From: JBHHZM01 sp046758065
GTDB lineage: Bacteria; Pseudomonadota; Alphaproteobacteria; JAAXGF01
Assembly (NCBI GenBank): GCA_046758065.1
Contig: JBHHZM010000031.1
Location: 1-26,789 of the forward strand
Direction of reading: 5' to 3'
DNA: 26,789 bases
The notes beneath the pieces are model-generated. The model searched no databases, was not told where the DNA came from, and saw only the letters and a list, made by a program, of their open reading frames with translations. Below are positions 16,172 through 24,869 of the stretch, piece after piece. Made by a program: the position numbers and the translations under genes. Positions within the stretch are counted from its first letter, which is position 1; the number at the start of each line of letters is the position of its first letter.

Positions 16172-16238
16172 GACCGCGCCGCCGGCGAAGCGGCGCGAAC
16201 GGTCGACGGTGTCCGTCAGGTCGCGAGAATGAAGGATC

Positions 16239-18305
16239 ATGACCGAGTTCGCCGACCTGATAGCGCGAACCGCCGCCGACCATCGCGTCCTGGCCTATGG
16301 TCTCGCCTGTCTGCTGGCGATGGCGCAAGGGTTGCCCGGCGTCGGAACGCTGGTGCCCGGTTCCCTCGTCATCGTCGGGTTCGGGGCTCTGGTTCCGGTC
16401 GGCGCGCTGGATTTCCTTCAGCTTGCGGTCGCGTCGACGCTTGGCGCCATCCTCGGCGACGGGACGTCCTATTGGCTTGGCCGGCGGTATCATGAGGCCA
16501 TCTCCCGTGTCTGGCCGTTCCGTCGTCATCCGGGGCGGATCGCGAAGAGCGCGGTACTTTTACGGACCCATGGCCGCAAGGCGGTTTTTGCCTCCCGCTT
16601 CGTTCAGGGCCTCCGGGCGTTCGTTCCGCTGGCAGCCGGAATCGCCGATACGCCCGCACCTCGATTCTTCGCCGTAATCATCCTCTCGGCCTTGATCTGG
16701 GCGCCCTTGCACATTCTCGTGGGCGCGCTCATCGGCGGTTCGATCATGCTTGCCGACGCCATCGCGACCCGCTTGGCCGTGCTTTTGGTTTTCGTCGGCG
16801 CGCTTGTCTGGCTGGCGGTAGGCGTCACCCGAGGGGCGGTGCGATTGGCGCCGCGCATCCCGGCGTCGTTGCGGACGCCGGTCGTTTCCCGGGCGCAGCG
16901 GAAACTGGCCATGTTCGTCGGTTCCGGTGGTTCTCCCGCCGGCGTTTTTCTCGCCATTGTCGCGACCGTCGCACTGATGGTGTTCCTCGCCATCCTGGCG
17001 AGCGTCGTCGCCGCCGGTCCATTGGCCCCTGTCGATGCCGCCGTCCATCACTTCCTGCAGGGGTTGCGAACGTCGTGGAGCGACCGATTGTTCATCGCCG
17101 TTACCGAACACGGCGACAAGTCGGTGATCACGCTGCTCGCGGTCGCCGTCTTTCTGTGGCTGGTGCTGCGACGCGCCTGGCGGGCGGCCGCTTATTGGGT
17201 CGGGGGCCTCATCTTTGCGCGCGCCTTCGTGACGCTCCTCAAGATCACCCTTCAGGTGCCGCGCCCTGCGCCGATCTATGAGGGTTGGGGCTCGTTCGCC
17301 TTTCCCAGCGGCCACGCGACCATGAGCGCGGTGCTGTGGGGCCTGTTCACCGTCCTCGTCGCGCGGGAGGTGAAGCCGAAATGGCGGCCGTGGATCTTCG
17401 GTGCGAGCCTCGGGATCGTATTGCTGATCGGCTTCTCGCGTCTTTATCTTGGCGCCCACTGGCTCTCCGACGTGGTCGGCGGGTTGGCTTTTGGAATCGC
17501 CTGGGTGGCGTTGCTCGCCGTCTTTTACCTCCGGCGTCGGCCGCGGCGAATCGACGCCAAGGGGCTGGTCGCCGTGGTGTGCAGCGTGTTCGTCCTGACC
17601 GGTTTCGTCCATGTGCGCGACAAGTTTCCCGAAGACGCCCGCCGCTATGCCGTGAAAACGAACCCCGTCACCGTTGCGCTGGCGGAGTGGCGGACGTCTC
17701 GCTGGCGAACCCTGCCCATACGGCGCGTCGATCTCGAAGGCGAAGACGAAGAGCCCCTGACCATTCAATGGATCGACGATCCGGGCCGGCTGGCGGACGG
17801 CCTCATGCGAAACGGTTGGCGCCGGCCGGCACCCTGGTCGGCGCAGAGCGCCCTGTCATGGCTGGACCCGCAGGCCGCCCCCGACGCCCTGCCCGTCCTG
17901 GCGAAATTGCACGACGGCCGGGTTCCGGTCCTGACCCTGGTCAGGACAAGCGAACCCCGACCCCCGGGCGCATCGCGGCTCGTCCTGAGGCTTTGGGATT
18001 CTGGCCTCCGGGTGTCGGTTGCCGGGGAACGGCCGCGCCCGGTGTGGATCGGCGAAGCCGTGGCGGAAAAGATATCCGGTTCCGCCGGCCTCTTCGCGAT
18101 CGCCCGCATGATGCCCGATTTCGATGGCCCGCTGACCGCATTCGCCGAATCTCTCCCGTCCAACGCGTTCGTCACGCGGCGCCGCGACCCCGGGACGGGG
18201 TGGAGCGGGCAAATCCTGTTGGGCGGATGGAAAACGGGCGCGACCGGCGCACACATGAGCCCGCACCGCCGGCGAGGCGGCGTGAACGGACGACGGCGTC
18301 CGTAG
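16239..18305 (+). CDS. DedA - PAP2 phosphatase - LssY_C fusion membrane protein
   Basis: A 688-residue three-part protein. Residues ~20-200 form a DedA/VTT domain (GAILGDGTSYWLGRRYHE; ASRFVQGLRAFVPLAAG), a lipid scramblase/flippase-type fold. Residues ~235-432 form a PAP2 acid phosphatase with all three motifs: K335-x6-RP, PSGH (356-359) and SR400-401...H407...D411. Residues ~440-670 match the periplasmic LssY_C domain. This order is known in LssY-like proteins; expected work is dephosphorylation and translocation of lipid phosphates at the inner membrane. An AAGGA site precedes the ATG. The last ~10 residues (RRRGGVNGRRRP) are read from the antisense of an IS3-type transposase fragment, so the native C-terminus may have been replaced. 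Confidence 0.87.
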   Translation: MTEFADLIARTAADHRVLAYGLACLLAMAQGLPGVGTLVPGSLVIVGFGALVPVGALDFLQLAVASTLGAILGDGTSYWLGRRYHEAISRVWPFRRHPGRIAKSAVLLRTHGRKAVFASRFVQGLRAFVPLAAGIADTPAPRFFAVIILSALIWAPLHILVGALIGGSIMLADAIATRLAVLLVFVGALVWLAVGVTRGAVRLAPRIPASLRTPVVSRAQRKLAMFVGSGGSPAGVFLAIVATVALMVFLAILASVVAAGPLAPVDAAVHHFLQGLRTSWSDRLFIAVTEHGDKSVITLLAVAVFLWLVLRRAWRAAAYWVGGLIFARAFVTLLKITLQVPRPAPIYEGWGSFAFPSGHATMSAVLWGLFTVLVAREVKPKWRPWIFGASLGIVLLIGFSRLYLGAHWLSDVVGGLAFGIAWVALLAVFYLRRRPRRIDAKGLVAVVCSVFVLTGFVHVRDKFPEDARRYAVKTNPVTVALAEWRTSRWRTLPIRRVDLEGEDEEPLTIQWIDDPGRLADGLMRNGWRRPAPWSAQSALSWLDPQAAPDALPVLAKLHDGRVPVLTLVRTSEPRPPGASRLVLRLWDSGLRVSVAGERPRPVWIGEAVAEKISGSAGLFAIARMMPDFDGPLTAFAESLPSNAFVTRRRDPGTGWSGQILLGGWKTGATGAHMSPHRRRGGVNGRRRP

Positions 18306-18688
18306 CGCGGGAACCCGGCACAGATCGTCGCGATCCGCTCGACGATCTCGTCCTCGCCGATCGATTGATGGGCCGGCGCGTCGTAGCAGGTCGATGGCGC
18401 GAGCCCCATCAGTCGACATCCTCGTCGAACTCCCCGGCCGCGTACTTGGCGACCCGGATCCGGATCAGGTTGCGCGAAACGTCGTGGCGCCTCGCAGACC
18501 GTGCAGGCTCTCCCCAGAGAGGTGCTCCTGAGCGACCTGCATTTTGAATGCGATGTTATGGGTGTAGTGATGGGCCATGGCTTTCGCCTCGATAGGCCCG
18601 GCCAGCATAGTCCAATCTCAGACGATCAACATGTCCACCGGCAGGGGTGCACTCCAGCATCTGGCCCCATTTTGCTGCGCCGTTGACA
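18283..18688 (-). mobile_element. Truncated IS3-type insertion sequence (OrfA frameshifted, OrfB start only)
   Basis: On the reverse strand an OrfA-like frame starts at 18578 (MAHHYTHNIAFKMQVAQEHL) and continues after a frameshift as RHDVSRNLIRIRVAKYAAGE to a TGA at 18411-18409. This overlaps (TGATG) the start of an OrfB-like frame at 18409 (MGLAPSTCYDAPAH...IVERIATICAGFPRYG), which loses similarity near 18283. OrfA carries the helix-turn-helix and OrfB the catalytic part, nearly all of it missing. The outer end is probably at 18688, where the reverse strand reads TGTCAACGG. The element is dead. Family call rests on remembered IS3 OrfA/OrfB patterns. Confidence 0.65.
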
Positions 18689-18823
18689 GTCCTGCATATT
18701 TATGTGAATTTATGTGTAATACACCATATAAAATATAGTATGAACTATAAAACATATTAAAACCTAATTTCAACATGGGTATCTGCGGCTCGCTGGTAAC
18801 CGGTCGCGGGGGAGGGATGTTCT
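18689..18823. promoter_or_regulatory. AT-rich upstream region of the TiaS-like/TonB-receptor gene set
   Basis: From 18689 to about 18775 the DNA is strikingly AT-rich compared with all neighbours, with a small inverted repeat TATAGT-ATGA-ACTATA (18734-18749). A perfect TTGACA (18683-18688) sits at the very end of the IS remnant and points toward the downstream genes, so a hybrid IS-derived promoter is possible, although no good -10 box lies at 17 bases. GGGAGGG (18809-18815) is the ribosome site of the next gene. No riboswitch was recognised. Confidence 0.4.
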
Positions 18824-19585
18824 TTGGTGGAGGCTGCGGTCACTCGGTTGGCGTTCCTGATCGGCATCGATGACACGGACAATTTGGAGAGCCGGGGAAC
18901 CGGATTTCGCGCGCGCAAGCTCGGAGTGTGGTTGGCGGCACGGGGACTCGGCGAGGTCCGTGGCATCACCCGGCACCAGTTGCTGGTCGACCCCCGCATT
19001 CCCTATACGTCGCACAACAGCTCGCTCTGTCTGTCCATCGAGGCCGAGCCGGCGCGTCTCGACGAAATTGCCCGCTTCTGCCGCGACTATCTGGCCCGGG
19101 AGAGCGCCCCGGGATCCGATGCTGGCCTCTGCGTAGCCGAGAACGCCCGCATAGGCTCGGCGGTCAAGGCGTACGGCGTTCGCGCTAAGCGTGAAGTCCT
19201 CAACCGGCGTTCGGCGATGGATCTGGCCGAACGCGAGGAAATCGTGCTCGAGGGCGTGACCGGAGACCATGGCGGTGTGATCGGTGCGCTCGCCGCCATC
19301 GGGCTGCGTGCGACGGAAGGGGACGGGCGCTTCGTCTGGTTGCCGGGCCTGCGTGAACTCTCCGGCGTCCTGACGGCGGAGGCGCTCTATCGCACCACCG
19401 ACATTGATGAAATCCAAACCGTGAGCGGTCGGCGAGTGCCCGACCAGGACCGCATCGACACGAGCCCTTGGCCGCGCCCCGTTCTCATCGAGGGACGGGC
19501 CGTCCTTCTCGTGCAAGAAATGGAGGAGAACGATGCGAGCATCGATTGGCGCCTTGCGCCCAAGGATATCGTTAAGCGCTACTGA
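18824..19585 (+). CDS. TiaS-like (archaeal tRNA-Ile2 agmatidine synthetase-like) protein
   Basis: A ~253-residue protein resembling the N-terminal catalytic half of archaeal TiaS, which uses ATP and agmatine to modify C34 of tRNA-Ile2. IGIDDTDN (13-20) matches the Asp-rich ATP/Mg motif, GTGF (25-28) sits where TiaS carries its phosphorylated Thr18, and LLVDPRIPYTSHNSSLCLSI aligns with the 'NPNVPYKTRGNGAV' region. A later GVTGDHGGVIGALAAIGL also fits. The zinc-ribbon/OB C-terminal half of archaeal TiaS (~420 residues) is absent. Bacteria normally use TilS lysidine instead, so the role here is probably different. The start is TTG 18824 or GTG 18827 after GGGAGGG. The 3' end overlaps the next gene by 53 bp. 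Confidence 0.72.
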   Translation: MVEAAVTRLAFLIGIDDTDNLESRGTGFRARKLGVWLAARGLGEVRGITRHQLLVDPRIPYTSHNSSLCLSIEAEPARLDEIARFCRDYLARESAPGSDAGLCVAENARIGSAVKAYGVRAKREVLNRRSAMDLAEREEIVLEGVTGDHGGVIGALAAIGLRATEGDGRFVWLPGLRELSGVLTAEALYRTTDIDEIQTVSGRRVPDQDRIDTSPWPRPVLIEGRAVLLVQEMEENDASIDWRLAPKDIVKRY

Positions 19586-20183
19586 ATTCCTTCCGGGGCT
19601 TACACTGGGAGAAGCCTCGCTGTTCCTCGGTCTGGGAGTGTTGCTTGCCGCATCGCACGTCGTCCTGCGGGTGCCGCTGCACCTGCCGGGCCACTGGGGT
19701 GTCGTCGACATGGCGATCCTGATCACCGCGCGGCGGACCGTGCGCCATCCGTGGGCGGCAACCCTCACGTCCGCCGCTGCCGCGGGCGTCGCTTTTCTGC
19801 CAACCATGGGATTCGGACACGCTGCGGGCCTGATGTATCTGCTGTCCGGGTTCGTCATCGACCTGGGCTACCGGCGCGTCCCATGTTGGCGGCACTCCGT
19901 CCTGTTTCTCGCGGTGCTGGCCGCTCTCGGTCATGGGGCAAAGCACCTGGCGCGTTGGCTGATCGCCACGGTCAGCGACGCGAGTTTCGGCTCGCTCTCG
20001 CAGGGACTCGCCTACCCGTTTTTCAGCCATCTCCTTTTCGGCCTCGCCGGGGGCTTGGCGGCGGTCTTGGTTTGGCGCGTTTTGAAAGGTCCGAGTGACC
20101 GACCAGACCATTCCCTCCGGCAATCGAACACATCCATCGTTGGGCGGCAGGCGGTGCGTTACGATCGCAAGGGGCGGACGTGA
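19533..20183 (+). CDS. Polytopic membrane protein, possible uptake permease (ECF-S-like)
   Basis: A 216-residue protein with about six hydrophobic segments (roughly 27-46, 57-70, 76-93, 97-113, 120-138, 162-184), short loops and a soluble C-tail. The size and pattern recall S-components of ECF transporters or small permeases, but no named family was recognised. Several His residues lie in or near membrane segments (42, 50, 54, 96, 134, 138, 166). The ATG at 19533 has GGAGG 6 bases upstream, so a 53-bp overlap with the TiaS-like gene is likely real. Its TGA overlaps the receptor's GTG start by 4 bases (GTGA). This packing suggests it carries the receptor's cargo across the inner membrane, which is an inference. 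Confidence 0.65.
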   Translation: MRASIGALRPRISLSATEFLPGLTLGEASLFLGLGVLLAASHVVLRVPLHLPGHWGVVDMAILITARRTVRHPWAATLTSAAAAGVAFLPTMGFGHAAGLMYLLSGFVIDLGYRRVPCWRHSVLFLAVLAALGHGAKHLARWLIATVSDASFGSLSQGLAYPFFSHLLFGLAGGLAAVLVWRVLKGPSDRPDHSLRQSNTSIVGRQAVRYDRKGRT

Positions 20184-22189
20184 GATCAACGCCGTGGGTG
20201 ACCGCGGCGGCCATCTGTTGGGGGGCGGTCGTCTTTCCGGTCGGGACCTCGGTGGGCGCCGAGGCGGTCGCCGAGCCGGAGGGTATTTACACCCTTGGCG
20301 AAGTCGTGGTCAGCGGCAAGACCGAGAAGATCGCCGCGGGCCAGACGGTTGTCGAGGTCACCGAGCAGGACATTCGTAACAAGAGCGCCCGCACCCTGGA
20401 CGAGGCTTTGCAGCTGTTCCCGGGTATCGATGTCCGGATCAAGAAGAAGGGGCGGGCGCGGCTGAACATCCGCGGGTTGCCTCCCCGGGAGGTGCGCCTC
20501 TTTCTCAACGGCATTCCGATCAACTCCGCCGCCAACGGCCAGTTCGACGTCTCCCTCATCCCGGTCGAGAGCATCGCGAAGATCAAGGTCATCCGGGGCG
20601 CCGCTTCGGTCCTGTACGGCCCCGGCGCGCTCGGTGGCGTGGTCGATATCATCACCAAGAAGGGTATTGGCCGGACCCGGTTCGGACTGACTTCCGAGTT
20701 GGGCAGCAACACCGAGCGGTTGGTGAGGGGGCACGTCTCGGGGACCTATGGCAGGGCCGACTATTTTGTCAGTGGCAGCCATTTCAGCCGCCGCGGCTTC
20801 GAGGATCCGAACGGCGGCCTGCGGAACAACAGCGACAAGGAACGCCAGAATCTCTTCGTCAACGTGGGGATCGCGCCAAACGCTGCGTGGTCCATCGGGG
20901 CCTCCTTCGGTTACCTCAACGGCGAGCAGGGCATTCCGCCGAGCGCCATCGACGATCCCTCGAACATCTTTGCGAGCAGACCCAAATTCGAGCGGCTGGA
21001 CAATATCGACCAGAAGTCGGGGCAGATCGACGTGCGTTACGACCCGGCCGACCCGGTCGATCTCCGCCTGTCGCTCTACGTCAACTCCTTCAACCAGGAC
21101 GACAATCTTTTCGACGACGACTTGTTCAGCACCATGACCGATCCAACGGTCAAGACCTTCGCGCTGAACGACGACAGCCTGGTTGCCGGCGGCCAGTTCC
21201 AGGGGCGCTTCGCGTTCGGCGGTGCGGGCGTGGCGACCGTGGGTCTGTTGGCGCGGCGTGAAAGTTCGACGCTGGAAGGCCTGAGCCGTGACGTGCCGAC
21301 AGCAGGCGGCGGCGGCGGAGGTGGAGGCGGCGGCGGCGGCGCAGGGACCTTCGATTTCCGTGCCGTCGACGAAACCCATATCCTCAACACGTTTACCACC
21401 GCCGCCCAGTATACGGTCGCGCCCTTCGAGCCGGTCCATTTGGTATTGGGTTACGCCCGTCATTGGTTCCTCCAGAGTGACAGGGCGACCAAGACCGGCA
21501 ACCAGTTCATGGCCTCGGGCAGTTACGAGTTGAGTGACTCCCTGCAAGTCAACGCCGCCTATTCCCGGTCCTTCCGGTTCCCCTCCGTCGACCAGCTTTT
21601 CGATATCAAAAACGGAAACCGGAACCTGGGCTCCGAACGGGCATCGAACGTCCAGGCGGGGCTGGTCTGGAAGCCAACCGACCGAAACGAGATCGAACTG
21701 ACCGGCTTTCACAACAGCGTGCGGGGCTTAATCCGCACCGACAAGATCCTCGACCAGTTCGTGAACAACGACGTCCTGCTCCGGGGCGTCGAGGTTTCCT
21801 GGCACACCGCCCCGGTGAAGGGCCTGGATGTACGGACCGCTTACACCTTCATGGATACGGAGGAACGCGCCACGAACAAACCGCTCGGCCTCCGGCCGCG
21901 CCACAAAATCGACTTCGAGGCCAATGCCCGCGTTGGCGATGGGTGGCTGGCGCATCTCTCCGTCAACTATCTTGCAGACCAGGTGATTACCTCGCGCACC
22001 ACGCCGGTTCAGCGGAAATCGCTGGACGATTCGTCCGTGGTCGACGTCAAGGTCTCGAAGGAATTTTTCGACGGCAGGCTGGCGCTGTTCGTCGGCGCCG
22101 ACAACGTGTTCAACGCCGACAACGACATCGGCGACGGGTTTCCCTTGCCGGGCCGTTTCGTGTTCGGCGGCATCCGCCTCGATCTTTAG
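20180..22189 (+). CDS. TonB-dependent outer-membrane receptor
   Basis: A 669-residue receptor. A signal peptide spans residues 1 to ~28, with cleavage near VGA-EA. A TonB-box-like IYTLGEVVVSG (36-46) is followed by the plug domain (~55-160; LDEALQLFPGIDV, NIRGLPPREVRLFLNGIPI, IKVIRGAASVLYGPGALGGVV) and the 22-strand barrel ending in GRFVFGGIRLDL. It resembles receptors for siderophores, cobalamin or metal chelates, but no ligand can be named. An extracellular loop carries 12 consecutive glycines (376-387) coded by a GGN tract at 21305-21340. The GTG start overlaps the preceding stop by 4 bases, indicating translational coupling to the membrane protein. A tonB gene follows after 149 bp. Confidence 0.92.
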   Translation: MRSTPWVTAAAICWGAVVFPVGTSVGAEAVAEPEGIYTLGEVVVSGKTEKIAAGQTVVEVTEQDIRNKSARTLDEALQLFPGIDVRIKKKGRARLNIRGLPPREVRLFLNGIPINSAANGQFDVSLIPVESIAKIKVIRGAASVLYGPGALGGVVDIITKKGIGRTRFGLTSELGSNTERLVRGHVSGTYGRADYFVSGSHFSRRGFEDPNGGLRNNSDKERQNLFVNVGIAPNAAWSIGASFGYLNGEQGIPPSAIDDPSNIFASRPKFERLDNIDQKSGQIDVRYDPADPVDLRLSLYVNSFNQDDNLFDDDLFSTMTDPTVKTFALNDDSLVAGGQFQGRFAFGGAGVATVGLLARRESSTLEGLSRDVPTAGGGGGGGGGGGGAGTFDFRAVDETHILNTFTTAAQYTVAPFEPVHLVLGYARHWFLQSDRATKTGNQFMASGSYELSDSLQVNAAYSRSFRFPSVDQLFDIKNGNRNLGSERASNVQAGLVWKPTDRNEIELTGFHNSVRGLIRTDKILDQFVNNDVLLRGVEVSWHTAPVKGLDVRTAYTFMDTEERATNKPLGLRPRHKIDFEANARVGDGWLAHLSVNYLADQVITSRTTPVQRKSLDDSSVVDVKVSKEFFDGRLALFVGADNVFNADNDIGDGFPLPGRFVFGGIRLDL

Positions 22190-22338
22190 CCGTGTTTCCT
22201 GCTTTGGTCGCGCTCGACATCGCGGTCCCGCACGTCCCACACCCGAACTCAGGGTCCCGGCGGCGCCGGCCGTCTCTTGCTTTGGTGGGCTCGCGCGGGG
22301 CCGCGGCATGCGCTGCCGGGTTGCCTTCGATTCGCGCC

Positions 22339-23568
22339 ATGCCCAGGCGCGCTCCGCGATCGCCCTCCATCGCCCCATGGAGGCCCGCCGTCGCCCTGTC
22401 GCTCTTCGTTCACGCGGCGGCGGTGCTGGCCTTTTTCTGGACGTCCGGTCGCCCGCCGGCTCCGCCTCCGCGCTTCATCAAGGTCACGATCGTCTCCGGG
22501 CTTCCCGATGGCCTCCCCGCGGTGGGTTCCTTGTCCTCGGCCGCGGAGAACCGGCCCAAGGCCGCCACGAAGGGCGATGCCCGCGATGCCCCTTATCTCG
22601 TGGGCGACCCGGACCGGGGGACGCGAACGGCGGTGCAGGCGCCCACGCTGCCTGAGCCCCCCGCCCCTGCATCGGCGCCTGCGTTCACCCCTCGGGCGAC
22701 GGCCGCATCGGCACCCGCCAAGAGGCCGGAGCGTGAGCTCGCCGAGGCGCAGGCGCCCGCATCCAAGCCGTGCCCGAAGCCGGAGAGCGACGCGCATCCA
22801 CCGGAGGGTCGGCTGGCGAACGCGACGAGGAGGCCATCGCCACAGGCAAACGTGGCCTCCCCGTTCCCGTCTCCTGCATCGCGGCTGACGCCCATGAAAC
22901 TGGCCGCGCCGCCGCGTCTCGCTTTGCCGGTCCCTGCAATCCCCGAACCGAAACCCAATCCGCCCGTTTCCGCCGCATTCCGGCCTATCGGGCGTCCGGC
23001 TTCCGACGCCCCCAGGGCATCCCGGCCCGTTTCGGCGGCGACGGCGAAGACGGCGAAGACGAAGGCCCCGACCCAATCATCTGTTGAAACGAACGGTCGA
23101 GGCGTTTCGCGCGCAGCGGCACCGCGAGACGCCGAGACGCCCGTGGCCTCAGCCAAAAGATCGCGCGCCCATCCCGCGCCTTCTCGTTCGCCAAACGGGG
23201 TGAAGCCTGGCCCCGCCCGCCGCTCGAAGGGCGACAAGAGTTTGGCGCTGGCGACGGCCCCGATGGCACACGACAAGATGCAAGGATCCCTGTTTGGTCA
23301 CGCCAGCGTTGCGCCCGGCAATCCGATCCCCCGCTATCCGTTTTCTGCACGCCAACGCGGTCAGGAAGGCAAGGTGATTTTCGAGGTCGAAGTGCGGCCG
23401 GACGGGACGGTGGAAAACGTCCAGGTGGTGGCGTCGAGCGGATACCGGCTGCTCGACGACTCTGCCCGTGACGCGCTGCGCAGGTGGCGCTTCGTCCCAG
23501 GCATTCGGAACGGCATCCCGGTCGCCTCGACGGTCCGGGTGCCGATTCACTTCAGGTTGACGGACTGA
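22339..23568 (+). CDS. tonB: Energy transducer TonB
   Basis: A ~409-residue TonB protein: a short cytoplasmic N-terminus, one membrane helix (about 16-34, ALSLFVHAAAVLAFFW), a very long Ala/Pro/Lys-rich periplasmic spacer (~40-320), and a C-terminal TonB domain (~330-409; GKVIFEVEVRPDGTVENVQV, LLDDSARDALRRWRF, VRVPIHFRL). It couples proton-motive force, through ExbB/ExbD, to outer-membrane receptors; ExbB and ExbD are not in this window. The spacer is longer than usual and lacks clean EP/KP repeats. The ATG start has a weak ribosome site; an in-frame TTG/GTG near 22282-22285 is an alternative. It most likely serves the receptor directly upstream. Confidence 0.88.
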   Translation: MPRRAPRSPSIAPWRPAVALSLFVHAAAVLAFFWTSGRPPAPPPRFIKVTIVSGLPDGLPAVGSLSSAAENRPKAATKGDARDAPYLVGDPDRGTRTAVQAPTLPEPPAPASAPAFTPRATAASAPAKRPERELAEAQAPASKPCPKPESDAHPPEGRLANATRRPSPQANVASPFPSPASRLTPMKLAAPPRLALPVPAIPEPKPNPPVSAAFRPIGRPASDAPRASRPVSAATAKTAKTKAPTQSSVETNGRGVSRAAAPRDAETPVASAKRSRAHPAPSRSPNGVKPGPARRSKGDKSLALATAPMAHDKMQGSLFGHASVAPGNPIPRYPFSARQRGQEGKVIFEVEVRPDGTVENVQVVASSGYRLLDDSARDALRRWRFVPGIRNGIPVASTVRVPIHFRLTD

Positions 23569-23645
23569 GCTGTCTCGAGGCCCTGCGGCGCGCCGTCGGC
23601 CTGAAACCGGTCGGCTACCGCCCGCCCGATCCGCGCCGCGCGCGT

Positions 23646-24869
23646 CTACTCGGCCGCCCGGTCGGTTTCGGCGTGGCCGCCGAAATCGCCGGCCGCGAGC
23701 GCGCCGTCCTTGACGACCGCGCGGTGGTGACGCTTTTCGGCGGCGCGGGCGATGTCGGCCGTCGGGTCGCCCTCGACGATCAGGAAGTCGGCGGCGGCGC
23801 CCTCGGCGACGCGGCCCTTATCGTCGAGGCCGATGAGATCGGCACCGATGCGCGTCGCCGAACGCAGCGCGTCGAGCGGCGCCATGCCGGCCTCGACCAT
23901 GTAGGCGAGCTCCAATGCGTTCTCGCCGTGCAGGTTGAACGGCGTACCCGCGTCGGTGCCCATGGCGATCCTGCCGCCCGCCTCGTAGAACCGGCGCAGG
24001 CTTTCGACGTGGCGCGCGGTGACGCGATCGCACTTCTCGACCATGTAGGCGGGGATGCCGTGGTCCCGGTGGGCGAGGATGTTGCGTATCGCCGAGAGCG
24101 TGGGCACGAGCACGGTGCCGCGCTCGATCATTTCGGTGATACAGCGCTCGTCCATGAAGATGCCGTGCTCGATCGAATCGACGCCCCCGACGACGGCGTT
24201 GAGGATGCCCTCGGCGCCCTGGGCGTGGCTCGCGCATTTGCGATGGAAGCGATGGCCTTCGCCGATGCCGGCGGCCATTTCCTCGGCGCTGTAATGGGCG
24301 TCCTCGGGGTCGACGCCGGGGGTCATGACCCCGCCCGTCGCCATGATCTTGATCAGGTCGCTGCCGGCGTGGATTTGCTCGCGCACCGCCTTGACGACCT
24401 CGTCGACGCCGTCGGCGACGCGGGCGATGATGTTGCCGTGGCCGCCGGTCATGCAGATCATGCGGCCCGCCGCGCGCACCGTCGGGCCGGCGAAACGGCC
24501 GGCGTTGAGCGCGTCGCGGACGGCGAACTCGAGGTAGTCGATGCCGCCGCAATCGCGCAGCATCGTCATGCCGCCGCAGAGCGCCGCCTGGGCGCGCTCG
24601 AGTCCCTTGAGAACGAGGGCGCCGGACGACACCTTGGTGCGCGCCGCAATCGGGTCGGGCTCGCCCCCCATCATCAGATGAACGTGGCAGTCTGCGAGCC
24701 CGGGCATGAGCGTCGCGCCGGCGGTGTCGACCCGTTGGCCGGCGAAGCCGTCGAACTCGGCGAGCGGCGCGACGCGGCGAACCCGCGCGCCCTCGATCAG
24801 CACGCCGAGGCCGTCGGCCGACGGGTTCTCGCCGTCGAAGACCCGGCCTCCGGCGAACAGCGTTTGCAT
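23646..24869 (-). CDS. Metal-dependent amidohydrolase (imidazolonepropionase/prolidase-like)
   Basis: A 407-residue amidohydrolase-superfamily TIM-barrel enzyme with a complete binuclear metal set: H62 and H64 (DCHVHL), the carbamylated-lysine position K174 (DLIKIMATGG), H215 (ASHAQG), H235 (SIEHG) and D306 (GTDAG). It resembles the group of bacterial amidohydrolases with Xaa-Pro or Xaa-Arg dipeptidase-like activity (imidazolonepropionase-related annotation). The substrate cannot be fixed from sequence, though hydrolysis of an amide or cyclic amide in the cytoplasm is expected. The ATG at 24869 has a GAGAGG ribosome site. It is convergent with tonB (77-bp spacer) and appears transcribed alone. 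Confidence 0.87.
   Translation of the reverse strand: MQTLFAGGRVFDGENPSADGLGVLIEGARVRRVAPLAEFDGFAGQRVDTAGATLMPGLADCHVHLMMGGEPDPIAARTKVSSGALVLKGLERAQAALCGGMTMLRDCGGIDYLEFAVRDALNAGRFAGPTVRAAGRMICMTGGHGNIIARVADGVDEVVKAVREQIHAGSDLIKIMATGGVMTPGVDPEDAHYSAEEMAAGIGEGHRFHRKCASHAQGAEGILNAVVGGVDSIEHGIFMDERCITEMIERGTVLVPTLSAIRNILAHRDHGIPAYMVEKCDRVTARHVESLRRFYEAGGRIAMGTDAGTPFNLHGENALELAYMVEAGMAPLDALRSATRIGADLIGLDDKGRVAEGAAADFLIVEGDPTADIARAAEKRHHRAVVKDGALAAGDFGGHAETDRAAE

Noticed and set aside
18689..18823. Possible cobalamin or other riboswitch before the TiaS-like/TonB-receptor genes
   Set aside because: The spacer is too short and too AT-rich, and no B12-box-like core was found.
21301..21346. GGC-rich tract as a possible CRISPR or tandem-repeat array
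   Set aside because: It is in frame within the receptor gene and codes for glycine; there is no repeat-spacer structure anywhere in the window.
20186..21712. 508-residue minus-strand open frame
   Set aside because: Antisense of the TonB-dependent receptor; no domain signature.
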